Assembly: GCF_016653405.1 (NCBI RefSeq) | Contig: NZ_NHSN01000001.1 | Span: 1 to 64,000, forward strand | Reading direction: 5' to 3' | DNA: 64,000 nucleotides | Source: Halorhodospira halophila | GTDB lineage: Bacteria > Pseudomonadota > Gammaproteobacteria > Nitrococcales > Halorhodospiraceae | Shown: positions 7,966-15,251 of the stretch, in pieces | Layout of the letters: the number at the start of each line of letters is the position of its first letter | How positions within the stretch are numbered: position 1 is the stretch's first letter | Program-made: the position numbers and the translations under genes | Notes under the pieces: generated by a model | Databases searched by the model: none | What the model was told of the DNA's origin: nothing | Seen by the model: the letters and a program-made list of their open reading frames with translations, nothing else

Positions 7966-8697
7966 GGGGCCTGATTGTTCATCGTCGGGCGAAGAAACGT
8001 CCCTGCAACGTGCTCCCTGCTGCCGGAACGACGTGTACGCAGGACCCAGAGGGTATCATCCGGTGAATCGCTTGGAAGCGTCACTGCGGGGAAGCGTCCA
8101 GCAGGCCATCACTCATGACCTTACGGCCCCGGCTGGCAGCTCCGCAACAGCGCCGTGCCGGAAGAATCCGACCCGGGCCTCAGTGAACGGTTGACGCCGC
8201 ATGGATTGCAGCGTTGGGTGCAAGCCGATACGGTGGACACTTAAGGAAATGTTGCGTCGGTAGAGGCAACGGGCCACCCAGCGACGCTATCAGGACACAA
8301 GGACGGTCGTTTGATGCATCTCGCCTTCACCCCCGGCACCTTGTTGGGGGTAGCACCCATCCCAGCGGCACCAGAACCACAAAGCGTCTCGCTACCATGC
8401 GTGTCGATGGACTCCTGTGCCTGAGGCCGGTACCCGGCGGCTACCTGCCTCTGGGAACGCCGTGACGATGTACCACTTGGACGCGCCCCTTCAAGAACCG
8501 TCGCAACGGGCCCTCCAAGTATCTCCGTTGCCCTGGCTTGCCTGGTGCTGCGCAGCTCCCTCTTACGGCACCGGGGACCACCAACGCAATCGCCTCATCT
8601 CCGCGTTGCGGGATATACAGAATCAGGCCCAACCGGGATACACGGAATCTGTCGATACAGCTGTTATATCGTGTCCACCGACCTGGGATAACTGGCA
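7966..8697. other. 730-bp stretch without a recognisable gene
   Basis: Short open frames exist on both strands, but none has a start, ribosome binding site or composition that supports a gene, and no protein family is recognisable. The left part probably holds the promoter of the leftward MazG-DUF2075 unit. A 10-bp perfect inverted repeat (8231-8240 and 8671-8680) is listed separately. No attC-like partner pair was found before the DUF2971 gene, so the left boundary of the cassette array is undefined. Confidence 0.5.
8231..8680. repeat. 10-bp inverted repeat flanking about 430 bp
   Basis: CGGTGGACAC at 8231-8240 recurs as its exact reverse complement at 8671-8680, just upstream of the DUF2971 gene. 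The pair could be terminal repeats of a small degenerate insertion element or MITE. No transposase remnant and no target-site duplication are visible, and a 10-bp match over this distance could occur by chance. Confidence 0.25.
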
Positions 8698-9867
8698 ATG
8701 CTTTACTACCGATACAGACCGCCATCGGAACTAAGCTTCAAGGAGTTGCTCTATAGCGAACTGTACTTCTCTTCCGCCGCAGAATGTAACGACCCATTCG
8801 ATAGTGCGGCATTCTACAAATTCCCGGTAGATTACGATCGGTGGTACAGGTTTTTCGCGTGGGCGTTCCGGGACCTTTCAGCGCAGGAACCTGCAGTGGC
8901 TGACGCGCTTGCAAGGCAGATGTGTTCCAACGGCGAACTGACATTCGATGAAGCCACCGATCTTGACTACCGTGAAATGCTTAGATCGTCCGCTGGCATC
9001 GACAATCCTATTGTTCAAATCGCAATGGCGCAGTGCATTTATCGGGCGTACGAGACGTACAAACCAGAAGAGAATTATTTCGTCTCATTCGCGAGAGTTC
9101 CGGATGAACCTCTGCTTTGGTCCCACTACGCGGGGCGTCACGAGGGATTCTGCTTAGTATTTCGGAGCGTCAATTCGTCGATTTGGCAGTACAAGGAGGG
9201 TTTGAAGCGATCTATCACCAGAAAAACGCCGAGAAGCTTCTCGCCAAACATCAGTCAGGGGCTCCCGGAGTCTTTTACGATCCGTGACATCACTTATGAA
9301 GAACAGCCCGACTACTTAAACGCATTTTATCGTTTTCCGGAGTCGGTCGCTAATGTAGACCTTTCAGAGCAAGAGCGTCGAGATCTCGCTTCTAAGCAAC
9401 AAAAACATTACTTTACGAAGAGTAGGTCTTGGGAGTATGAGTGCGAATCCCGTATAACGCTACGCTCCCCAGCGTCGTGGCTTTTCGGGGAACGCGTCGA
9501 ATATTCTCGCCAAGAGAGGCTGTTCCGTTTTGAACCGTCCCAGTTAGTGGGCGTAATCCTAGGTGCGCGTGCGTCTTACGAAACAAGGGAGAGAGTTCTG
9601 GAGATCGTAGCAGAACGGGGAGATGAAGTGAGTGCGAGTCGAGACTATAAAAGGACAATATTTGATTGCCTCGTCCAGCAGGCAGAACTTTCGACGCGCG
9701 GCCGGCAAATAGTCTTGAAACCCACTCATATATTCGGTCTAGGTGATTGCCTCACACCTGAAAACAAGGGGTTTGAAAAACGGTTGAGCGATTGGGAAAA
9801 AGGATGCGGATTGCAGTTCGACGGAAAGAGGGGCGCGAGAAAGGTATTTGCAGGAGATCTTGAATAA
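8698..9867 (+). CDS. DUF2971 family protein
   Basis: The product is a 389-residue soluble protein. The DUF2971 signature is clear: an N-terminal YYRYRPP and SELYFSSAAECNDPFD, then LLWSHYAGRHEGFCLVF (from about residue 139). No membrane segment or catalytic motif is evident. The family has no established biochemical function but is frequent in defence islands and on mobile DNA. No clear Shine-Dalgarno sequence precedes the ATG. Codons are AT-richer than in neighbouring housekeeping genes. The stop codon lies 4 bp before an attC-like site, as expected of a cassette gene. Confidence 0.75.
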   Translation: MLYYRYRPPSELSFKELLYSELYFSSAAECNDPFDSAAFYKFPVDYDRWYRFFAWAFRDLSAQEPAVADALARQMCSNGELTFDEATDLDYREMLRSSAGIDNPIVQIAMAQCIYRAYETYKPEENYFVSFARVPDEPLLWSHYAGRHEGFCLVFRSVNSSIWQYKEGLKRSITRKTPRSFSPNISQGLPESFTIRDITYEEQPDYLNAFYRFPESVANVDLSEQERRDLASKQQKHYFTKSRSWEYECESRITLRSPASWLFGERVEYSRQERLFRFEPSQLVGVILGARASYETRERVLEIVAERGDEVSASRDYKRTIFDCLVQQAELSTRGRQIVLKPTHIFGLGDCLTPENKGFEKRLSDWEKGCGLQFDGKRGARKVFAGDLE

Positions 9868-9871
9868 TATA

Positions 9872-9945
9872 ACTCAACGCTCGAGGTGACGCTCGCAAAC
9901 TCGCGCACCTCAGCTTCCCGTTCGGCGTCATGAGGAACGTTACAA
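9872..9945 (+). other. attC-like recombination site 1
   Basis: The left core ACTCAAC (9872-9878) fits the attC R'' consensus RYYYAAC exactly. It pairs through AACG with CGTTAC at 9938-9943. Inner boxes TGACGC (9887-9892) and GCGTCA (9925-9930) are perfect complements, with about 32 nt between them. The order core, spacer, inner box, loop, inner box, spacer, core is that of integron attC sites. The site begins 4 bp after the DUF2971 stop and ends 4 bp before the reverse transcriptase start. Confidence 0.6.
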
Positions 9946-9949
9946 AAAA

Positions 9950-11446
9950 ATGAAACGCTTGATCGACTTGTCAAGTGAAGAAGCAAGGACTCACTTCCTT
10001 AAGGGAAGCAGCTATTTTAACGGTGATATGCCGAGCTACATTAGCTTTGAGCCGATTTTGAAGGACGTTGCGGCTGTTCTAAACGGCGGGACGTTTGCCC
10101 GGTTGAAAGAGAGCAATCCAGCTGAACTCCCGGATGTCAACTACAACTTCATTGCCAACAAAGATGGTAGGTTCGCTTGGCGTCCATACGAGCTCATGCA
10201 TCCAGCGATATACGTTTCGCTTGTAAACGTCATCTGTGATGAGGATAACTGGGCCGTAATCAAGGCTCGCATCGCAGAGTTCGAAGACGGGGTCATCGAT
10301 TGCTGTAGTGCTCCTGTGATGTCGGTTGATCACCAGGGCGATGTTGCCACCCAGATAAAGAGCTGGTGGCAAGCTGTAGAGCAGCGTTCCCTAACGTACT
10401 CCTTGGAATATAGCCATCTACTTCATACCGATGTAACCGACTGCTACGGATCGTTGTACACACATAGCATTGCCTGGGCCATTCATGGGTTCGAAGAGGC
10501 GAAAAATAAAAAAAGCAAAAACTCCTTGCTTGGAAATAAGATCGACTTTCACATCCGGTCTAGCCGTCACGGCCAGACGAATGGAATTTCCCAGGGCTCT
10601 GTTTTAATGGATTTCATCGCCGAAATCGTACTTGGGTATGTTGACGAGCTCATAAATTATGAGCTAGGAAGTCGCACTGATATCAGAATTCTTCGATATC
10701 GCGACGACTATCGTATCTTCGCAAATAGCGACGAAAAAGCAGAGTCAGTGCTCAAGGTCGTAAGCGACAAGTTGCGAACCGTAGGGATGAAATTAGGCGT
10801 TTCTAAAACCTTTTCCTCCCGAAACGTCGTGGATGGATCAATTAAACCGGATAAGCTCGCAGGACTTGAACTTCAAGATCTCGGGACCGATAACGCCAAA
10901 ACTATCCAGAAACAATTGATGAGACTCCATGCATTTGGTCAACGGTATCCGAACAGTGGCGCTCTCCGCCGTCTAATGGGCGAATTTCACGCCAGCGTGT
11001 CTAGTCAATCGAGCGCGCCGGATGACCTTGAGGTACAGGTTGCCATAGCGACTGATATCGCCCATGTGTCTCCAGCAACGTTCCCAGCAGTTGCTGGCAT
11101 TCTAAGTCATCTAATTTCACTGGCTCCTGGCGAAGAAAAGGAAACATTGTGGACAAAGGTTCGCGACAAGTTGAAACGCGTTCCGTATAACGGGTATCTT
11201 GAAATCTGGCTACAACGTGTCACGCAGCCGAAGGCAGTAGGGATCCAGTTTGAGAGCGATGAACCTATATGCCAAATAGTTAACGGCGGCGAACCTCAAT
11301 TATGGGAATGCGGATGGGTCGCCAGCGAGGCACTAAGAAATGCGATTGACGTCAAGAAACTGGTTGTGGCTGATGTGGAAGGTGAGAAGGAAGTGATCAG
11401 CCCAGAAGAAATTGAGCTTTTCAAACAGAATGCTTGGGCGTATTAG
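9950..11446 (+). CDS. Free-standing reverse transcriptase, probable defence-associated (UG/DRT-like)
   Basis: This is a 498-residue protein with an intact polymerase core: motif A HTDVTDCYGSLYTHS (aspartates at about 161 and 164), GQTNGISQGSVLMDFIAE (about 208-225) and the catalytic YRDDY (about 250-254). No group II intron maturase or endonuclease domain is present, and no retron msr/msd is evident. The first 150 and last 200 residues are extensions typical of 'unknown group' and Abi-like bacterial reverse transcriptases, many of which protect against phage (DRT systems). The subgroup cannot be assigned by eye. The gene is a single-gene cassette, starting 4 bp after one attC-like site and ending 30 bp before the next. 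There is no obvious ribosome binding site. The sequence is AT-rich relative to its surroundings. Confidence 0.85.
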   Translation: MKRLIDLSSEEARTHFLKGSSYFNGDMPSYISFEPILKDVAAVLNGGTFARLKESNPAELPDVNYNFIANKDGRFAWRPYELMHPAIYVSLVNVICDEDNWAVIKARIAEFEDGVIDCCSAPVMSVDHQGDVATQIKSWWQAVEQRSLTYSLEYSHLLHTDVTDCYGSLYTHSIAWAIHGFEEAKNKKSKNSLLGNKIDFHIRSSRHGQTNGISQGSVLMDFIAEIVLGYVDELINYELGSRTDIRILRYRDDYRIFANSDEKAESVLKVVSDKLRTVGMKLGVSKTFSSRNVVDGSIKPDKLAGLELQDLGTDNAKTIQKQLMRLHAFGQRYPNSGALRRLMGEFHASVSSQSSAPDDLEVQVAIATDIAHVSPATFPAVAGILSHLISLAPGEEKETLWTKVRDKLKRVPYNGYLEIWLQRVTQPKAVGIQFESDEPICQIVNGGEPQLWECGWVASEALRNAIDVKKLVVADVEGEKEVISPEEIELFKQNAWAY

Positions 11447-11476
11447 CAGTCAGGCTGGACATGCCGTGCCAAAGAC

Positions 11477-11575
11477 GCCGAACAAATCGTTACAGCGGAC
11501 GTTTGATCCGGCACGCACTTTTGCTTACGTAGAAGTACGCGTGGCCTTAATCGCCGCTGAGCTCAGGGGTTCGGC
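11477..11575 (+). other. attC-like recombination site 2
   Basis: Outer cores GCCGAAC (11477-11483) and GTTCGGC (11569-11575) are perfect complements. Inner boxes CAGCGG (11493-11498) and CCGCTG (11554-11559) are also perfect, with equal 9-nt spacers on each side. The right core begins GTT, the expected strand-exchange triplet. This is the clearest of the three sites. A frame read through it (AACAAATCG... side) gives a peptide of the NKSLQRTFDP type that recurs at the ends of many spurious bacterial ORFs. Confidence 0.7.
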
Positions 11576-11596
11576 AATATCGGGGAGGGGGTTACC

Positions 11597-11860
11597 ATGA
11601 GCATTGAATACCTAGAAATACCAAAATGCCCGAAATGCTCCGACGGTCACCGTTACAAGCTCAAGGTTGAGCGCTCGATGGTGATAAAGATGATGACCGA
11701 GGCGGACTTTGATGAGCCTCAACGAAAAGTGCGACTTACTCGCATTTTTACATGCCCAACAAATAGTGAAGAATTCCAAGCGCGTTTTGTACTTACAGAC
11801 ACGTCCTCTGATCGCATAAAGAACGTCTCTGTTGTTGGACTAGCAGATGGCAACGAGTAA
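11597..11860 (+). CDS. Small zinc-ribbon-like protein, cassette gene
   Basis: This 87-residue soluble protein has CPKC near the N-terminus (about residues 11-14), a following His, and a later FTCPTN, giving a partial zinc-ribbon pattern with only three cysteines. A GGAGGGGG stretch about 7 bases upstream of the ATG is a good ribosome binding site. It overlaps the next gene by 14 bp, so the two form a coupled pair within one cassette. No family name can be given. Confidence 0.65.
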   Translation: MSIEYLEIPKCPKCSDGHRYKLKVERSMVIKMMTEADFDEPQRKVRLTRIFTCPTNSEEFQARFVLTDTSSDRIKNVSVVGLADGNE

Positions 11861-12308
11861 AGATCGTGGGCCTAGCGTAGAGTTGGAGGAAGTAAGCGAC
11901 ATTACGCCTCACAACAAGGCGCTTTATGAAGCCGGAAAAAAGCTATTAGTTGATTCCGTCGACGTCGGTCGTGAATTCTGCAAATTCATGACGACCACCA
12001 CCATTGGGGCCATTCCAATATATATCGCACTGTTGAAACTGGTTCTGCCAAAGGATTATTCCTTACAGTCAAGTGAGGCGCTGGTTTTTTTGGCTCCCCC
12101 GGTTTTGTTTTTAACGGCGGCGGTTGTATTCGTGATCGGTTACTTTCCAAAAAGGGGAAGCCTTTCTTTAGATCTGCCGTCAGAAATCGAGCGAGAGAGA
12201 TCAAGAACTATTCGGCGCCGTCATGGGTACTCACTTTTTGCTTTCTCCGTGTTTTGTGTAGGCATCCTTTTAAGTTCGTGGATCCTGATCAACAGGTTGG
12301 CGGTCTGA
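11847..12308 (+). CDS. Small membrane protein partnered with the zinc-ribbon protein, cassette gene
   Basis: This 153-residue protein has three hydrophobic helices at about 50-70 (TTTIGAIPIYIALLKLVL), 80-103 and 128-150. A basic stretch (RERSRTIRRRHG) precedes the last helix, and the N-terminus is soluble and acidic. Translation is coupled to the preceding gene. The family is not recognised. Small membrane proteins paired with a soluble partner occur as effectors in phage-defence and toxin systems, but here that is only an inference from context. Confidence 0.65.
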   Translation: MATSKDRGPSVELEEVSDITPHNKALYEAGKKLLVDSVDVGREFCKFMTTTTIGAIPIYIALLKLVLPKDYSLQSSEALVFLAPPVLFLTAAVVFVIGYFPKRGSLSLDLPSEIERERSRTIRRRHGYSLFAFSVFCVGILLSSWILINRLAV

Positions 12309-12315
12309 GGGGAAT

Positions 12316-12402
12316 GCTGAACAACGCCATCAACTCGGACAGTGAAAAGCGGCGCGCCTGCGTGGCACTCCTTTTCACTGCCGGTTATGGCGGACGTTAT
12401 CG
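12316..12402 (+). other. attC-like recombination site 3
   Basis: The left core GCTGAAC (12316-12322) is followed by GCCAT (12326-12330), which pairs with ATGGC (12387-12391). AGTGAAAAG (12341-12349) pairs perfectly with CTTTTCACT (12371-12379). The right core starts GTTAT at 12396. Its layout closely resembles well-known cassette sites of the form AACAACGCC...GGCGTTA. It begins 7 bp after the stop of the membrane-protein gene. Confidence 0.68.
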
Positions 12403-12667
12403 CGCCGAGCAAAGCTCAGCGTATCTCGCAGGGTGGAACCCCCTTCGTCAGCGTGGTTGGAACCTCAGCCGTTACAGTCTTAGACTAATGTTCGGGGTCG
12501 TGTGAGCTTCTGACCGAGCACTTCGGCCAAGCTTTCAGCTGAATACAGAAGGGGAGGGAGCGTCCTCGGTCACACCGAACGTAGACGGAATCCTTCCCTA
12601 ACCCCTTGCAGCAGTCTGTGAAGCGAAGGGTTCCGACTCGGAGACGGCTCTAAGCCGTTGATTTGGT
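12403..12667. other. Gap between the cassette array and tRNA-Val
   Basis: About 265 bp with no credible gene. A short dyad (ACGGCT, 3 nt, AGCCGT at 12644-12658) lies downstream of tRNA-Val but lacks a T-run and is only a weak terminator candidate. No copy of the tRNA 3' end was seen at the other island edge near 5.0-5.1 kb. Confidence 0.4.
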
Positions 12668-12742
12668 TGGTGGGCGGCGCTGGGATCGAACCAGCGACCC
12701 CTGCCGTGTGAAGGCAGTGCTCTCCCGCTGAGCTAGCCGCCC
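12668..12742 (-). tRNA. tRNA-Val (anticodon CAC)
   Basis: The full cloverleaf is readable on the minus strand. The acceptor stem pairs GGGCGGC with GCCGCCC and the 3' CCA is encoded (12668-12670). The anticodon stem CTGCC/GGCAG encloses the loop TTCACAC, giving anticodon CAC, which reads GUG. The T arm contains GGTTCGATCC. Confidence 0.93.
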
Positions 12743-12758
12743 AACTCTTGAGCTGCGC

Positions 12759-12787
12759 AGTGTACCGGCGCCGTCTCCCTGCGTCAA
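12759..12787 (-). promoter_or_regulatory. Sigma70 promoter for tRNA-Val
   Basis: On the minus strand, -35 TTGACG (12782-12787) and -10 TACACT (12759-12764) are separated by exactly 17 bp. The -10 lies about 17 bases before the mature tRNA 5' end. Confidence 0.75.
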
Positions 12788-12863
12788 ATGGGGCGCGTGG
12801 GCGGTGGTGCATTTGGTAGCATACGCGCCTTCAGCACGGGGAGAAGAAGGAAGACAGGCCACC

Positions 12864-14282
12864 ATGACCATGATCCGCACGCGTTTCGCGCCCAGCCCGA
12901 CAGGCTACCTGCACATCGGCGGTGCCCGGACCGCTCTCTACTCCTGGCTGCACACCCGCCGTCACGGGGGCCGGTTCGTGCTGCGGATCGAGGACACGGA
13001 TCGCGAGCGCTCCACGCCGGAGGCGGTCAACGCCATCCTCGAGGGCATGGCCTGGCTCGGGCTCGATTACGACGAGGGCCCCTTCTACCAGACCGAGCGC
13101 TACGACCGGTACCGCGAGCACCTGCAGACGCTGCTCGACTCCGGGCAGGCGTACTACTGCTACTGCACCAAGGATCGTCTGGAGCGGCTGCGCACCGAGC
13201 AGCAGGCGCGCAAGGAGAAGCCGCGCTACGACGGCCGGTGCCGGGATCTGGATGGGCCGCCTTCCGAGGACGTCGCCGATGAGCCGGTGATCCGCTTCCG
13301 CACGCCGCTGGAAGGTCACGTGGTGGTCGAGGACGCCATCCGCGGCAAGGTCCAGTTCCTCAATTCGGAGCTCGATGATCTGGTCATCGCCCGCGGCGAT
13401 GGCTCCCCGACGTACAACTTTACCGTGGTGGTCGATGACCTGGAGATGGGGGTGACGGATGTCATCCGCGGTGATGACCATCTGAACAACACGCCGCGCC
13501 AGATTCACCTCTACCAGGCCCTGGGGGTCGAACCGCCGCGCTTCGCCCACGTGCCCATGATCCTCGGTGAGGACGGCAAGCGCCTGTCCAAGCGCCACGG
13601 CTCGGTCAGTGTGCTGCAGTATCGCGACGAGGGGTATCTGCCCGAGGCGCTGCTCAACTACCTGGTGCGGTTGGGCTGGTCCCACGGCGATCAGGAGGTC
13701 TTCGGTGTCGAGGAGCTGATCCAGCTCTTTGACATCAACGACGTCAACCACTCGGCGTCGACCTTCAACCCCTCCAAGCTGCAGTGGCTCAACCAGCAGC
13801 ACATCATGCGCGCGGCGCCGAATCACATCGCCCGCCACCTGGGGCCGTTCCTCGCCGAGCGGGGCGTGGACCCTGCCGAGGGGCCGTCGCTGGAGGCGGT
13901 GGTGCGCACCCAGCAGGAGCGCGCCAAGACGCTGGTGGAGATGGCCGACAACAGCCTGTTCTTCTACCGCCGCCCGGAGGCCTACGAGGAGAAGGCCGCG
14001 CGCAAGAACTTTAAGGAGGGCACCGCCGAGATCCTCGAGCACTGCCAGCACCTCTTTGTCGGGCTGCCGAGCTGGGATGCCGAGTCGATCCACGGGGTGG
14101 TCACCGAGGCGGCCGAGGCCTTCGAGGTGAAGATGGGTAAGGTGGCCCAGCCGATTCGGGTGGCGGTCTCCGGCGGTGCCGTCTCGCCGCCGATCGATGC
14201 CACGCTGGAGCTGCTCGGGCGCGAGGAGACCGTGGCGCGGCTCAGCGCGGCCGTCGACTGGGTTCGAGAGAATGTGGGGTAA
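12864..14282 (+). CDS. gltX: Glutamyl-tRNA synthetase
   Basis: The product is a 472-residue class I synthetase that charges tRNA-Glu with glutamate. The HIGH-type motif is in FAPSPTGYLHIGGARTAL at the N-terminus, and the KMSKS-type loop is KRLSKRHGS (about residue 238). The length is standard. ATG 12864 is chosen with AAGGAAG about 10 bases upstream; an in-frame ATG at 12870 is an alternative. It lies between tRNA-Val (divergent) and tRNA-Ala (downstream, with its own promoter). Confidence 0.96.
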   Translation: MTMIRTRFAPSPTGYLHIGGARTALYSWLHTRRHGGRFVLRIEDTDRERSTPEAVNAILEGMAWLGLDYDEGPFYQTERYDRYREHLQTLLDSGQAYYCYCTKDRLERLRTEQQARKEKPRYDGRCRDLDGPPSEDVADEPVIRFRTPLEGHVVVEDAIRGKVQFLNSELDDLVIARGDGSPTYNFTVVVDDLEMGVTDVIRGDDHLNNTPRQIHLYQALGVEPPRFAHVPMILGEDGKRLSKRHGSVSVLQYRDEGYLPEALLNYLVRLGWSHGDQEVFGVEELIQLFDINDVNHSASTFNPSKLQWLNQQHIMRAAPNHIARHLGPFLAERGVDPAEGPSLEAVVRTQQERAKTLVEMADNSLFFYRRPEAYEEKAARKNFKEGTAEILEHCQHLFVGLPSWDAESIHGVVTEAAEAFEVKMGKVAQPIRVAVSGGAVSPPIDATLELLGREETVARLSAAVDWVRENVG

Positions 14283-14298
14283 ATGGCTCCGAGGGGTG

Positions 14299-14327
14299 TT
14301 GACGACCCCCGGGGCCATCCCTAGAAT
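14299..14327 (+). promoter_or_regulatory. Sigma70 promoter for tRNA-Ala
   Basis: -35 TTGACG (14299-14304) and -10 TAGAAT (14322-14327) have a 17-bp spacer. They lie just after the gltX stop and 18 bases before the mature tRNA-Ala 5' end. Confidence 0.8.
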
Positions 14328-14345
14328 ACGCACACATAACGCAAC

Positions 14346-14421
14346 GGGGCCATAGCTCAGCTGGGAGAGCGCCTGCATGGCATGCAGGAGGTCGGCGGTT
14401 CGATCCCGCCTGGCTCCACCA
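14346..14421 (+). tRNA. tRNA-Ala (anticodon GGC)
   Basis: This is a complete 76-nt tRNA with encoded CCA. The anticodon arm CCTGC/GCAGG encloses ATGGCAT, giving anticodon GGC. D-arm AGCTCAGCTGGGAGAGC and T-arm GGTTCGATCCC are canonical. Confidence 0.95.
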
Positions 14422-14448
14422 AACAAGCAGGGCGATACAGTCCTCCGC

Positions 14449-14489
14449 AAAGCCCCGAGCCGGTTTCCGGCTCGGGGCTTTTCTTTTTT
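14449..14489 (+). terminator. Rho-independent terminator after tRNA-Ala
   Basis: A stem of about 14 bp (AAGCCCCGAGCCGG / CCGGCTCGGGGCTT) with a 3-nt loop is followed by TTCTTTTTT. It terminates tRNA-Ala. Confidence 0.9.
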
Positions 14490-14506
14490 CGGGCGCCCGC
14501 CGCGGC

Positions 14507-15049
14507 TCAGGGGTGGGCCGCGCTAAGCTCCAGCCGGGCGACCTCCACCCGCGCCTCGAACGCTGCCCCGTAGGCCACCACGGCCACCGACGTGAGCCGT
14601 GCCGGATCGAGGTCCGCCTGCAGTCCCCGTGGTTCGAAGGCCGTGAAGGGGACCACGACGTCCTGCCAGTCTTCCGCGACGGCCAAGGGGGCGCGGTAGT
14701 GCTGCCACGGTTGGTGGGTGTCGGCGCTTCGCACGTGCAGGTAGTACGGGCCGGGCGTTCCGCGCACGGTGACGCCGAAACCCGACCATGCGGAGGCGTC
14801 GAAGCTTTCACCGGATGGGGCGAGGGGCAGTCGGCTCTGGATGAACCCGCCGTTGTTCTCGAGCCGGACCTGGCCGCTGAGCCGGAGGGCTGGCCCCCGG
14901 TCCGTCTCGACGATGCCGGCGTGCATGTCCGAGCGCCCGCCCATGACCCGGTCGGTGAACCCTTGCCAGGCGGTGCCGATCGCCGCCCGGCCGTCCGCGG
15001 CGGTGAAGTCGTCCAGGAGGTAGGCGGCGGGTGATTCCGTTCCGGACAT
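14507..15049 (-). CDS. CIA30 family protein
   Basis: This 180-residue protein has the CIA30 (complex I intermediate-associated protein 30) beta-sandwich. Family landmarks are DRVMGGRSD and LRLSGQVRLENNGGFIQ. The C-terminal part (PFTAFEPRG ... VAVVAYG) matches the galactose-binding-like fold of the family. There is no signal peptide. The role in bacteria is unclear; in mitochondria the homologue assists complex I assembly. Confidence 0.82.
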   Translation of the reverse strand: MSGTESPAAYLLDDFTAADGRAAIGTAWQGFTDRVMGGRSDMHAGIVETDRGPALRLSGQVRLENNGGFIQSRLPLAPSGESFDASAWSGFGVTVRGTPGPYYLHVRSADTHQPWQHYRAPLAVAEDWQDVVVPFTAFEPRGLQADLDPARLTSVAVVAYGAAFEARVEVARLELSAAHP

Positions 15050-15251
15050 GGCGGGCTCCTTCCGGGGCTGGATGGCTGCGGGCCAGTGGTCCGCGATGGT
15101 GATCTCAGCTTATCCGCGGGCGTGGCCGATGGCCAGGGTGGCCCGGCGGCCCTCGGCGCGCCGGCAGGGTAGATGCCCCGTGTTTTGTGGGCTGTCTGAT
15201 GCTAGGCTGAGATCTAGAATTGTTCCAGACAAACACGGCGAGGAGCCCACG

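Larger units (their letters stand above)
8690..12402 (+). mobile_element. Integron-like gene cassette array without integrase (CALIN-like)
   Basis: Three consecutive units on the plus strand each consist of one or two genes followed within 4-31 bp by an inverted-repeat site of attC type (9872-9945, 11477-11575, 12316-12402). The next gene starts 4-22 bp after the preceding site. Genes in the array are clearly AT-richer than the surrounding chromosome. The inferred exchange points (G|TT in the right core sites) define cassettes of about 9940-11569 and 11570-12396. No intI gene or attI site is in the window. The left end is unresolved. Confidence 0.65.

Noticed and set aside
7966-8697. Small frames such as 8214-8465 and 8441-8734
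   Set aside because: No family, no ribosome binding site, and overlapping alternatives on both strands; treated as non-coding.
9950-11446. Group IIC (attC-targeting) intron or retron as explanation of the reverse transcriptase
   Set aside because: No maturase/endonuclease domain, no intron domain V-like RNA and no msr/msd-like repeats flank the gene. The gaps to adjacent sites are too short for intron RNA.
11412-11600. 62-codon frame ending in an NKSLQRTFDP-type peptide
   Set aside because: It overlaps the reverse transcriptase end and is simply a read-through of attC-like site 2. This kind of peptide is a known by-product of such sites, not a protein.
9872-12402. CRISPR array
   Set aside because: The repeats are inverted, differ from each other and are separated by whole genes. 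There are no regularly spaced direct repeats anywhere in the window.
12831-14450. Long open frame antisense to gltX
   Set aside because: It mirrors gltX codon structure in very GC-rich DNA, matches no family and lacks a ribosome binding site. The sense protein is unmistakable.
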